A DNA stretch of 64,000 bases, taken from Oscillospiraceae bacterium. GTDB lineage: Bacteria > Bacillota > Clostridia > Oscillospirales > Acutalibacteraceae. The translations under genes and the position numbers were made by a program. A model generated the notes under the pieces. The model did not search any database. It saw only the letters and a list, made by a program, of their open reading frames with translations, and was not told where the DNA came from. Below are positions 26,408 to 34,373 of this stretch, piece after piece. The stretch's first letter is position 1. Every line of letters starts with the position of its first letter. The DNA lies in the NCBI GenBank assembly GCA_022508805.1, contig JAFLUM010000002.1, forward strand, positions 51,394 to 115,393, written 5' to 3'.

Positions 26408-27640
26408 TCACGGAAAAATACAGTTTTCTGACAGTAAGATTTCTTTGATATTCGACAACTCGTTTTTCTCACTATCCGACAAGTCGGAATTATAGAGGTA
26501 TGAACCGGAATAATACACATAACCGTCGATATTACTATCGTTTAAAATTAGATTTATCTGTCTTGATATTATATCGCTGTTATTTATCCACTCATCCACA
26601 CCGGATTTTGCGTATATGTCCTTTTGCCCTATCTTATAAAGAGGAATACCGACGGCTATTTTAACAAAATCACTTTCAAAGGCACTCCATTCGTTAAGCA
26701 CGCTTTCAAACGGCATTTGTTCGTGGAGGAAGCCAAAATAAATTTGAGGTATCAGATAATCTACATATCCCTTTTCCGATGCCCAAAGACGGACATCGGC
26801 GAAACAGGAATTATAATCGTTGTCAATATTTGCGGAAGGGCTTATTGAAAAGCATAAATCATCGCCGTAGCTTTTAATAAGTGAATATACAGAAGAAATC
26901 AGAGTATTGACGCATTGGCGGCGATAATCCGATAGTGTCAGAAATCCTCCCGAATTCACATATTCATTATAAAAATCACTGTCTATCGTTGGAGAAGTAT
27001 CAGGGTAAAAATAATCGTCAAAATGAATACCGTCAACATTGTAATTATCAAGAATTTCACGGATACAGTCTATTATGCGCTTTTGTGCCTCGATCGAGGC
27101 GGGATTGTAATAAATGCCGTTGTCACAGATGATAAGACGCTGATTACTTGGATTTTCACTGTACCAATTATAGGGAAGCGATCCCTCTGCAATTTTGTCG
27201 ATATCTGAATCCTTTCTTATACGGTAGGGGTTTATCCAGGCGTGTATCTCCACACCAAGCTCGTGCCCGATTTTGACAAAGGCGGAAAGAACGTCAAATT
27301 TCAGATTACCATCTTTATCATTGCAATATTGGCTTACGGGGAAAATATTTGACTTATAAAATGCATCGTCAAAAGCCCGATTATGTAAAAAAATCGTATT
27401 TACGCCATATTCCTTTAAAATACCTATTTTTTCTCTTACTGACTGCTCGAATTCTTCCTCACTGTCGGTGCTTTCTACCAAATCTTGTATTTCATTATAA
27501 TATATCCAAGCGCCGATCAAGTATCTGTTTTCTGTTCGTTCACTAATTTCTGTCGGTTCGGGATCATCATTGTTGTTTATCGGTACACAAGAAGTAAATA
27601 TCAGCAAAAAACACAACGGCAGAATTAAAAATTTTTTCAA
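26408..27640 (-). CDS. GHL10-type glycosyl-hydrolase-like lipoprotein
   Basis: The 410-residue protein has a lipoprotein signal ending in the lipobox LIFTSC (Cys18) and then a TIM-barrel of the glycosyl hydrolase-like 10 family (formerly DUF187). Visible features are GVNTIFLHNRAFDDAF, EIHAWINPYR, VDGIHFDDYFYP and YLIPQIYFG. Some family members act on glycans freed of peptides in peptidoglycan, but this is a family-level inference. It lies just upstream of the glucosaminidase gene on the same strand; that gene has its own promoter. Confidence 0.85.
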   Translation of the reverse strand: MKKFLILPLCFLLIFTSCVPINNNDDPEPTEISERTENRYLIGAWIYYNEIQDLVESTDSEEEFEQSVREKIGILKEYGVNTIFLHNRAFDDAFYKSNIFPVSQYCNDKDGNLKFDVLSAFVKIGHELGVEIHAWINPYRIRKDSDIDKIAEGSLPYNWYSENPSNQRLIICDNGIYYNPASIEAQKRIIDCIREILDNYNVDGIHFDDYFYPDTSPTIDSDFYNEYVNSGGFLTLSDYRRQCVNTLISSVYSLIKSYGDDLCFSISPSANIDNDYNSCFADVRLWASEKGYVDYLIPQIYFGFLHEQMPFESVLNEWSAFESDFVKIAVGIPLYKIGQKDIYAKSGVDEWINNSDIISRQINLILNDSNIDGYVYYSGSYLYNSDLSDSEKNELSNIKEILLSENCIFP

Positions 27641-27663
27641 AAAATCACCTTTTTATTTATTAC

Positions 27664-27691
27664 TTGAATTTTGGAAAAAATATGTTACAAT
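27664..27691 (+). promoter_or_regulatory. possible promoter of the reverse rubrerythrin gene
   Basis: TTGAAT (27664-27669) and TACAAT (27686-27691) are 16 bases apart. It would give a leader of about 165 AT-rich bases in which I see no recognised riboswitch. Confidence 0.45.
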
Positions 27692-27864
27692 ATTAACGGA
27701 GATATTGCGGTAAATTATATGATATAAAATTAGATAATAATTACTGCAATAATTTAATCTCCATAAATACAAGTCAATTTTGCGGCTATAATCATACGCT
27801 TTTCGGTACTCGTTAAAACTATGACAGTAACCGCACAGATATAAATAAAACGGAGGTAATAAGT

Positions 27865-28407
27865 ATGAAAAAATTTGTTTGTCCTGTATGCGGATACGTT
27901 CACGAAGGTGACACCCCACCCGAAAAATGCCCTCAGTGCGGCGTTCCCGGTGCAAAATTTAACGTTATGGATGAGGGTAAGACATGGGCAGCAGAGCACG
28001 TTGTAGGCGTTGCTAAAGGTGTTTCTGACGATATTATCGCCGATCTTCGCGCAAACTTCAACGGTGAGTGCTCTGAAGTAGGTATGTATCTTGCAATGGC
28101 GAGAGTAGCTCACAGAGAGGGGTATCCCGAAATCGGACTTTATTGGGAAAAAGCTGCTTACGAAGAGGCTGAGCACGCTGCAAAATTTGCCGAGCTTCTT
28201 GGCGAAGTCGTAACCGACAGCACAAAGAAAAACCTTGAAATGAGAGTTGAAGCTGAGAACGGTGCAACAGCAGGTAAATTCGATCTTGCAAAGCGCGCTA
28301 AGGAAGCAGGTCTTGATGCTATTCACGACACAGTTCATGAGATGGCAAGAGACGAAGCCCGACACGGCAAGGCTTTTGAGGGACTTCTCAAGAGATATTT
28401 TAAATAA
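27865..28407 (+). CDS. reverse rubrerythrin (rubredoxin domain then ferritin-like domain)
   Basis: This 180-residue protein is a peroxide/oxygen-reducing rubrerythrin in which the rubredoxin domain comes first. Cys6, Cys9, Cys22 and Cys25 bind the FeS4 iron. The four-helix domain follows with [20 protein letters not shown] and [12 protein letters not shown] supplying the di-iron ligands. Reverse rubrerythrins of clostridia are oxidative-stress proteins and accept electrons from NADH-linked rubredoxin reductase. GGAGGT precedes the ATG. It is monocistronic. Confidence 0.94.
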   Translation: MKKFVCPVCGYVHEGDTPPEKCPQCGVPGAKFNVMDEGKTWAAEHVVGVAKGVSDDIIADLRANFNGECSEVGMYLAMARVAHREGYPEIGLYWEKAAYEEAEHAAKFAELLGEVVTDSTKKNLEMRVEAENGATAGKFDLAKRAKEAGLDAIHDTVHEMARDEARHGKAFEGLLKRYFK

Positions 28408-28437
28408 ACCGATTTTTATAACTACATAATAAAAATA

Positions 28438-28480
28438 TCCCGAATGTTATTCTGTTAAAGAGCAACATTCGGGATTTTTT
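28438..28480 (+). terminator. terminator of the reverse rubrerythrin gene
   Basis: CCCGAATGTT and AACATTCGGG form a 10-bp stem with a 13-base loop, followed by ATTTTTT. Confidence 0.88.
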
Positions 28481-28634
28481 GTAATCGCTAATTAAATTGA
28501 TAAAAGAGATTTTTCGTCGTAAAAAAGGCAGAAAAATAAAGAAAACTTTGTGTATTGAAAAATTTTGCAACGCATTTACGGCGAAAAAGATACGCAAAGT
28601 TCCGCAGTCATATTTAATCAGCGGTTACTTAGGG
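28481..28634. other. AT-rich intergenic region
   Basis: The stretch separates the rubrerythrin terminator from the spoVM stop. I see no gene, no clear terminator for the spoVM operon and no recognised RNA. A short open frame here lacks a ribosome-binding site. Confidence 0.5.
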
Positions 28635-28721
28635 TTATAAAGTATCCTCTTTTTTTATACCGAAAAAGAGTCTCAGTATGCTGCTGAGAATTTTCGGACT
28701 TTTATAAACGACTACCTTCAT
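28635..28721 (-). CDS. spoVM: stage V sporulation protein SpoVM (28 residues)
   Basis: SpoVM is an amphipathic helix that recognises the convex forespore membrane and recruits SpoIVA for coat assembly. The minus strand encodes a 28-residue peptide from ATG 28719-28721. It keeps the family pattern Met1-Lys2, Lys7, Pro9-Lys10, Leu12, Ile15, Arg17 and Gly21, and is two residues longer than the B. subtilis protein. An AGGGGG ribosome-binding site lies seven bases upstream. The location supports the call: B. subtilis has spoVM directly after rsgA-rpe-thiN, and here it ends the rsgA-thiN series. It is too short for usual gene callers. Confidence 0.85.
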   Translation of the reverse strand: MKVVVYKSPKILSSILRLFFGIKKEDTL

Positions 28722-28732
28722 TAAAAAGCCCC

Positions 28733-28879
28733 CTAAGCCTTGCAAAGGGCAGCGCCGCATATCACGAGAGACACTGCAAGCAAAATTATTATAATTTTTT
28801 GGGGAAGCATAAGGGATATTATTAACCCTAAGCCCAGTGCGACAAAGATAATTCCTTTCGAATTTGAGCGTCTTCCCAT
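28733..28879 (-). CDS. 48-residue membrane protein between thiN and spoVM
   Basis: The minus strand encodes 48 residues from ATG 28877-28879, with GGGGG upstream identical to the spoVM site (GGGGGCTTTTT). A basic start (MGRRSNSKG) is followed by two hydrophobic stretches, IIFVALGLGLIISLML and KIIIILLAVSLVICGAALC, consistent with a hairpin of two helices and a positive-inside N-terminus. It lies 11 bases before spoVM. I know similar tiny hydrophobic proteins in clostridia but no function. It is probably a real gene because of the ribosome-binding site, the coding pattern and the position. Confidence 0.65.
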   Translation of the reverse strand: MGRRSNSKGIIFVALGLGLIISLMLPQKIIIILLAVSLVICGAALCKA

Positions 28880-28910
28880 AAAAAAGCCCCCTGCAAATAT
28901 ATTTTAATAC

Positions 28911-28939
28911 ATTATACGCAGGGAGCAATTTGTTGTTAC
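28911..28939 (-). promoter_or_regulatory. possible promoter for the 48-aa membrane protein and spoVM
   Basis: The minus strand has a perfect TATAAT (28911-28916) 17 bases after GTAACA (28934-28939), overlapping the thiN stop. The -35 matches only four of six bases. CCCTGC and GCAGGG flank the -10 as an inverted repeat. It would allow expression apart from the housekeeping operon. Confidence 0.4.
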
Positions 28940-29568
28940 ATTTTTGTTTCTATAATTATTAAGGTTCCGTCCTCGACTGAGATTTCTCCGTATTCCGCCG
29001 TTACATCATTGCTGATTCCAAGAGGCTCAAAGGGGTCAAGAGTGTACTCGGAAAGCGGATAGTGAAATCCCTTTTCAGTCACTCCAAGTGCCTTACCGCC
29101 GAAAGCAAAAACGGATATTTGAACATTCGGTGAGTATGGTATTTTAAGTGACGAATTATGAATACATCTGAAAATATGTCTTTCATCGGCTATAATAAAA
29201 TCAAAACCGCATTTCACAGCTTTAGCCATAATGGATATATTTGCAAAGGTGTGCTCAAATCTGCCGCCCGTTCCGCCGAGTAATAAAAAAGACTTAAATT
29301 CCCTCTTTATTCCTTCTAAAAAAGCAGCTTCGGAATCAGTAATATCCTTTTCAACGGGAAGCGTGATCTTGTCACTGCAGACAGGAACAGATTTGACAGA
29401 ATCAAAATCGCCTATCAACACATCGGGAGCGATCCCGGCTTTTAAGGCATAATCATAGCCGCTGTCAGCACAAATTACACAGTCACCGCTTTGAATATTA
29501 TTCTTTAAAAATTCAGACGAGCAGTCGCCCCCTCCGATTATTACACAGCGACTTTTTACAATTCCCAT
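28936..29568 (-). CDS. thiN: thiamine pyrophosphokinase
   Basis: ThiN transfers pyrophosphate from ATP to thiamine to make thiamine pyrophosphate. The 210-residue protein has CVIIGGGDCS at the start, CADSGYDYAL, the metal/ATP motif PDVLIGDFDSVK near residue 50 and LLGGTGGRFEHTFANI. Its first 13 bases overlap the rsgA stop. The order rsgA-thiN-spoVM is as in B. subtilis, but the ribulose-phosphate epimerase gene rpe is missing between them. Confidence 0.94.
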   Translation of the reverse strand: MGIVKSRCVIIGGGDCSSEFLKNNIQSGDCVICADSGYDYALKAGIAPDVLIGDFDSVKSVPVCSDKITLPVEKDITDSEAAFLEGIKREFKSFLLLGGTGGRFEHTFANISIMAKAVKCGFDFIIADERHIFRCIHNSSLKIPYSPNVQISVFAFGGKALGVTEKGFHYPLSEYTLDPFEPLGISNDVTAEYGEISVEDGTLIIIETKM

Positions 29569-30431
29569 TTTTTAATTTCCTTTGCCTGCGCGTACATTGC
29601 AGCATAGTTTTCGTGGCGTATGGGGTTGATTTTGCCATCATTTACCGCTTCAACTATTTTACAACCCTTGTCGTTTATATGCGTACAGCTTGAAAATTTA
29701 CAAAATCCGAGATATTCCCTGAACTCGCGGAAACAATACGGTAAATCCTCTTTTGTAATTATCTCATTTTTTTCAAATTCAAGCGATGAAAATCCGGGAG
29801 TATCAATTACATATCCACCGCAGACCTTGAAAAGCTGCGCTTGTCTTGTCGTATGCCGACCTCTGCCGAGTTTTTCACTTATCTCACCTGTTGACAGCGC
29901 CAAATTGCCGTCCAGTTTATTTAACAGAGTGGTCTTCCCTACTCCGGAATTGCCTGTAAACGCATTTACACAGCCGTTCATAACATCTTTCAACTTATCA
30001 AGCGATTCATCGGAAATAAGCGGTATTACACATATGCCTGTTTTTTCATAAACAGAATAAATTTCGTTGTAATGGGACAAGTCTGTTTTTGAAATAACTA
30101 TTATCGGCTCGATTCCTTTGTGCTCCGCCAAAGCGACAAGCTTATCAATAACAAGAAAATTCGGGCGCGGCAAAGCTGTAGATACAACTATAATTAAATT
30201 ATCAATATTGGATACAGGCGGACGGTTAAGAAAATTTTTGCGCTCGTATATTTTATCGATAGTATTTTCGGCATTATCGTTTACGGTTATATCAACGTAA
30301 TCGCCGATAAGCGGCGTAATCTTATTTTTTCTGAAGACTCCACGCGCTTTGCACTCATATGTCGCATCGGCGACTTCAACGTAATAGAAGCCGCCGATAC
30401 CTTTTGTGATTATTCCTTTATAAGTCTCCAT
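29556..30431 (-). CDS. rsgA: ribosome small subunit-dependent GTPase A
   Basis: RsgA (CpgA/YloQ) checks late 30S assembly. The 291-residue protein has an OB fold N-terminus, a circularly permuted GTPase with G4 ISKTDLSHY before G1 GNSGVGKTTL, DTPGFSS (G3), and a C-terminal zinc motif built from CFREF, GFCKFSSCTH and GCKI. In B. subtilis it is a substrate of PrkC, and here too it follows prkC, by three bases. Confidence 0.95.
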   Translation of the reverse strand: METYKGIITKGIGGFYYVEVADATYECKARGVFRKNKITPLIGDYVDITVNDNAENTIDKIYERKNFLNRPPVSNIDNLIIVVSTALPRPNFLVIDKLVALAEHKGIEPIIVISKTDLSHYNEIYSVYEKTGICVIPLISDESLDKLKDVMNGCVNAFTGNSGVGKTTLLNKLDGNLALSTGEISEKLGRGRHTTRQAQLFKVCGGYVIDTPGFSSLEFEKNEIITKEDLPYCFREFREYLGFCKFSSCTHINDKGCKIVEAVNDGKINPIRHENYAAMYAQAKEIKKWEL

Positions 30432-30434
30432 ATT

Positions 30435-32576
30435 TTATTCAGCAGAATCTGTACCTGAACCGGTACTTACAGTGATCGTAATGGTCTGACTTGTGGGATA
30501 TTTAGTCGTTCCATCGCCTGATGGAGATTGAGAAATGACACGTCCCTCTTCGACAGTTGAGCTTGCAGCAGGGATAACATCAATATTTGTAAATCCTGCC
30601 GCTTTAAGCATTGAAACTGCATCAGCTTCCGTTTGACCGGTAACGTCGATAAGCAGTGCTTGTTCCTCGTATGTGATGTTTACAATACCACTTACTACCG
30701 CCGGTGATACGGTGAAATCTATCTTACCCTTTTGGACAAGAACATCGTTAATGAGTACTGTGTAATCATTTGATTTGCCGGAGCCTTTTACGGTATATGT
30801 TTTTGATGCACCGTCAAGATAAAGCTCGCCGGACGTATAATAAAGCTCATTATTAATAAATATTTTGATAGTTCCTGTTTTTTGAATGGACGGAAGTTGT
30901 ACTGTGATATCTGCCGAGCTTTCACTGGGGATACCGTTACTTACAAAAAAGTCGATTTTTGTACCTAAAGGAACAGAAGTGGTATCGTCAATGCTCTGAG
31001 AAACGACAATTCCCTTCTCTAAATCACTGTTGACCTCGGTAACCTGACCGACCTCAAGCCCTGCGGCCTTAATAAGCTGTTCCGCAACTTCACGTGAGCA
31101 ATCAATGATTTTGGGGACTTTAACGGTTTCCTGTTGGTCTGTGGCAACATAAATTATAACCTCTGACCCGATTTTCACAGTCGAGCCTGTTGCCGGATCA
31201 GTTCTGATAACCATTCCAGGAGTAAAACTCGTGGAATACTCGGGAATAACAGTTGCAATCAGTCCGTGGGAAATAAGATAGTCCTTAGCGTCCTCTCCCA
31301 TCATAGCAAGTACAGAAGCATCAATAACGATATTATCTTTTTGAACAATAGTAAGCGTTATCTCAGATCCTTTTTTTACTTTTTCGCTGGCATCGGGTGT
31401 TTGCTCTAACACTGTTCCGTCGTCAAGTGAAGAATCCTCTACAAATTCAAGCTTGAAATCAAAATCAGCATATTCGGAATTATTCTCGATTTGTGTGTAA
31501 TAGTTAAGATTTATAAAGTTGGGAACTTCTACTTTTTTGCCTTTGACTCCTACCAATACGGCAATGATCACGATTGCAAGAACTACAATTCCTGCAATTG
31601 CTCCCAGCATAATGGCTGTCGTCTTATTCATGCTGCTTTTTTGTGCCTGACCGTTTTCTCCGTTTTCAACACGGTCAAGTTGCTGCGACCCTCTAACGTA
31701 TTTTGTAGGCTCGTGATCGACAAAGTAAGTATAATTAAATTTAACCGCCGGATTGCGCTTGAACTCATTAATATCCATAAGCATCTCTGCAGCAGAACGA
31801 TACCTGTCATTTGGATCTTTCTGCATAGCACGCATAGTGATCTGCTCAAGTCCCAAAGGAAGAGTAGGAACGATCTCACGCGGGCGCTTGGGATCCTGCT
31901 GAAGCTGCATTATGGCAACGGAAACAGCGTTATCCGACTGGAAAGGAAGCTGACCTGTGAGCATTTCATACATAACAACGCCCACAGAATAAATATCCGC
32001 CTTATCGTCAGTCATTTCGCCGCGTGCCTGCTCGGGACTGATATAATGCACTGAACCGATTGCGTTTTCGGATGTTGTTTTTGAGTCCATTCGGCTGAAT
32101 CTTGCAATTCCGAAATCAGTAACCTTTATGGTGCCGTCCTGAAGCAGCATAATATTTTGCGGTTTAACGTCCTGATGAACAATTCCCTTGTCATGGGCGT
32201 GCTGAAGAGCTGCAAGGATCTGACCTGTAAAATGAACAGCCTCTTTCCAGTTAATTACACCCTGCTGTTCAATATATTCTTTTAACGTTATACCGTCAAC
32301 GTATTCCATGACGATATATTGCAGTCTATCGCCGAAGCTAACATTATAAACACGCACAATGTTGGGGTGCGAAAGAACAGCTATTGCCTTTGACTCATTT
32401 TTAAAACGGCGCTTAAACTCCTCGTTTGTGAGGTATTCATCCTTTAGTATTTTTATCGCCACGATGCGGTCATCAATATTATCATACGCTTTATATACAA
32501 CCGCCATTCCGCCAACGCCGATTATTTCACGGATCTCGTATCTTCCGTCAAGCCTTTTACCGCAAAAATTATCCAT
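30435..32576 (-). CDS. prkC: membrane Ser/Thr protein kinase with PASTA repeats (PrkC/PknB family)
   Basis: PrkC senses muropeptides or lipid II and phosphorylates envelope, division and translation proteins. The 713-residue protein has a kinase domain (about 10-275) with glycine loop GVGGMAVVYK, VAIK (Lys42), VTDFGIAR and SPEQARGEM. The catalytic loop reads HQDVKPQN, with Gln where most relatives have Arg (HRD). One transmembrane helix (about 327-350) leads to extracellular PASTA repeats (about 355-560), a beta-rich insert and a final PASTA (about 640-705). It follows prpC by 25 bases, its cognate phosphatase. Confidence 0.95.
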   Translation of the reverse strand: MDNFCGKRLDGRYEIREIIGVGGMAVVYKAYDNIDDRIVAIKILKDEYLTNEEFKRRFKNESKAIAVLSHPNIVRVYNVSFGDRLQYIVMEYVDGITLKEYIEQQGVINWKEAVHFTGQILAALQHAHDKGIVHQDVKPQNIMLLQDGTIKVTDFGIARFSRMDSKTTSENAIGSVHYISPEQARGEMTDDKADIYSVGVVMYEMLTGQLPFQSDNAVSVAIMQLQQDPKRPREIVPTLPLGLEQITMRAMQKDPNDRYRSAAEMLMDINEFKRNPAVKFNYTYFVDHEPTKYVRGSQQLDRVENGENGQAQKSSMNKTTAIMLGAIAGIVVLAIVIIAVLVGVKGKKVEVPNFINLNYYTQIENNSEYADFDFKLEFVEDSSLDDGTVLEQTPDASEKVKKGSEITLTIVQKDNIVIDASVLAMMGEDAKDYLISHGLIATVIPEYSTSFTPGMVIRTDPATGSTVKIGSEVIIYVATDQQETVKVPKIIDCSREVAEQLIKAAGLEVGQVTEVNSDLEKGIVVSQSIDDTTSVPLGTKIDFFVSNGIPSESSADITVQLPSIQKTGTIKIFINNELYYTSGELYLDGASKTYTVKGSGKSNDYTVLINDVLVQKGKIDFTVSPAVVSGIVNITYEEQALLIDVTGQTEADAVSMLKAAGFTNIDVIPAASSTVEEGRVISQSPSGDGTTKYPTSQTITITVSTGSGTDSAE

Positions 32577-32601
32577 TTTAATACGCTCCTTTCAAACGAA
32601 A

Positions 32602-33330
32602 TCAATATGAAACGGTAACAACGGTAATATTATCTCCGCCGCCGTTTTCATTAGCACGGTTTACAAGCCTTTCGGCATATTCATAAAAATTACCGTCACT
32701 CGTGATCTCACATATCTCGTTGGACTCAATATAGTTTGTAAGTCCGTCTGTACAAATCAACAAAACGTCATCTTCGTCGATCAGTTCTTCACAAAAATCA
32801 ATACGAAGCTCTTCGCTGACTCCGAGAGCTCTTGTTATTATATTCTTTCTCGGATCATCCTTAGCCTCATCTGGAGTTAGGCGCCCGCGATCCACCATTT
32901 CCTGAACAATCGAATGGTCTTTGGTGATTTGCCGCAAATTTCCGTCTGATAAAATATAAGCTCTTGAGTCGCCGGCATGAGCAACGTATGCTCTGCCGTC
33001 AGAGACGATAGTCGCAACTACTGTAGTCCCCATACCACTCAGCTCTTCATTTGCCTTGCTGATGTCATATACGCTCACATTTGCCGCGGTGATAGCTGAA
33101 ATAAGCATATTTCGTATAGAATTTGAACCCATACCAACACGGTAAGATGCAGAGATGCGTTCGGAAATCAACTTAACGGCCGTGGAACTTGCATAATTTC
33201 CACCGGCAGCGCCGCCCATACCGTCACAGACAACCGCCCAGGCAACCGAACCCGGAAGCTCACCTGCAGCGTAGGAATCCTGATTGCTGCTGCGTCTCAG
33301 TCCGATATCCGTCTTTGCTACAATTTTCAA
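32602..33330 (-). CDS. prpC: PP2C-type protein phosphatase PrpC/Stp
   Basis: The phosphatase removes phosphates placed by PrkC. The PPM fold shows the metal-binding residues in NQDSY, VCDGMGGAAGG, HAGDSRAYIL, TDGLTNYIE and GGGDNITVV. I choose the TTG at 33328-33330 (242 residues), which has GAGGG eight bases upstream and yields the usual MKIVAKTDIG start. A GTG at 33339 would overlap the rlmN stop by four bases but has no spaced site. The order rlmN-prpC-prkC-rsgA is the conserved Firmicutes one. Confidence 0.94.
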   Translation of the reverse strand: MKIVAKTDIGLRRSSNQDSYAAGELPGSVAWAVVCDGMGGAAGGNYASSTAVKLISERISASYRVGMGSNSIRNMLISAITAANVSVYDISKANEELSGMGTTVVATIVSDGRAYVAHAGDSRAYILSDGNLRQITKDHSIVQEMVDRGRLTPDEAKDDPRKNIITRALGVSEELRIDFCEELIDEDDVLLICTDGLTNYIESNEICEITSDGNFYEYAERLVNRANENGGGDNITVVTVSY

Positions 33331-33335
33331 ATCAA

Positions 33336-34370
33336 TCACCCTCTTTTTCTTTTGGAGGCTCTGAGTTGACCGCAGGACGCATTAATATCGCTCCCCAAGG
33401 TACGGCGAACCGTTGCAGTAATACTGTTTGCGGTCAGTATATCAATAAACCGTTTTTGACGGTCCAATGTACTTTTTTTATATTCAGTCTCACGCACGCT
33501 ATTTACGGGAATAAGATTTACGTGACAAAGCATTCCGCGAAGTACGTGTGCCAGCTCGCGGGCGCATTCGTCGCTGTCGTTAAAACCGCGAATCATTGCA
33601 TATTCAAAGGATATACGCCGCCCGGTTGTATTTGCATAATACCGACAGGCTTTTAAGAGCTCGTCAAAATCGTATTTGATATTAACAGGCATTGACTTTG
33701 AACGTATATCACCGTTCGGAGCATGTAAAGAGACAGACAGTGTTAAACCAAGCTTTTTTTCTGCCAATTCATAAATATTAGGAACAATACCGCAGGTTGA
33801 AAGTGAAATATGACGCATACTCATATTCTGCCCTTTTTCATCAGTGATAAGCTCCAAAAGGCGCATCACGTTGTCAAAATTGTCAAGCGGCTCACCGGTT
33901 CCCATTAAAACAAGATGATTTATCTTTATTCCAAGATCCTTTTGAGCAGTGAAAATTTCCGCAAGCATTTCCCCTGCCGTTAAATTCCGCACGAATCCGC
34001 CAATAGCAGAGGCACAAAATGTACAGCCCATTTTGCAGCCTACCTGCGTTGAAATACAGATAGAATATCCGTATTTATATTTCATAACAACGCTTTCGAC
34101 GTATTCACCGTCATGGAGCGAAAAAAGATATTTAACCGTACCGTCAATCTTCGATACAAGTTTCGTGTTGATTTGGCAATTATTAAAGCAATACCGTTCA
34201 CTGAGTTTAGATCGCAGATCCTTCGATATATTGGTCATTTCATCAAAGGAGTCAACACACTTTTCCTGGATCCACGAATATATCTGACCGGCTCTGAAAG
34301 AGGGAAAATTCAGTGCTTTAATTTCCTCTGCCAACTCGGCAAAGTTTTTTGAACGAATATCCTCAGGCAT
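33336..34370 (-). CDS. rlmN: dual-specificity rRNA/tRNA adenine C2-methyltransferase
   Basis: RlmN is a radical SAM enzyme that methylates C2 of A2503 in 23S rRNA and A37 in some tRNAs. The 344-residue protein has the cluster motif CKMGCTFCAS near residue 118, GTGEPLDNFDNV, and the catalytic C-terminal Cys region GSDINASCGQL. It sits three bases after rsmB in the long translation operon. Confidence 0.96.
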   Translation of the reverse strand: MPEDIRSKNFAELAEEIKALNFPSFRAGQIYSWIQEKCVDSFDEMTNISKDLRSKLSERYCFNNCQINTKLVSKIDGTVKYLFSLHDGEYVESVVMKYKYGYSICISTQVGCKMGCTFCASAIGGFVRNLTAGEMLAEIFTAQKDLGIKINHLVLMGTGEPLDNFDNVMRLLELITDEKGQNMSMRHISLSTCGIVPNIYELAEKKLGLTLSVSLHAPNGDIRSKSMPVNIKYDFDELLKACRYYANTTGRRISFEYAMIRGFNDSDECARELAHVLRGMLCHVNLIPVNSVRETEYKKSTLDRQKRFIDILTANSITATVRRTLGSDINASCGQLRASKRKRG

Positions 34371-34373
34371 ATT

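Noticed and set aside
27692..27864. Leader of the reverse rubrerythrin as a riboswitch or PerR box
   Set aside because: No conserved riboswitch motif and no good match to a PerR palindrome.
28400..28597. A 65-residue minus-strand frame after spoVM
   Set aside because: No ribosome-binding site, poor composition, and it crosses the rubrerythrin terminator.
28684..28700. CTCAG/CTGAG inverted repeat as a terminator
   Set aside because: It lies inside the spoVM coding sequence and has no T run.
28635..28928. A 97-residue open frame on the minus strand covering the thiN-spoVM gap
   Set aside because: It runs out of frame with the 48-aa gene, its sequence looks random in the first half, and only its last 28 codons, which are spoVM, have a ribosome-binding site and family match.
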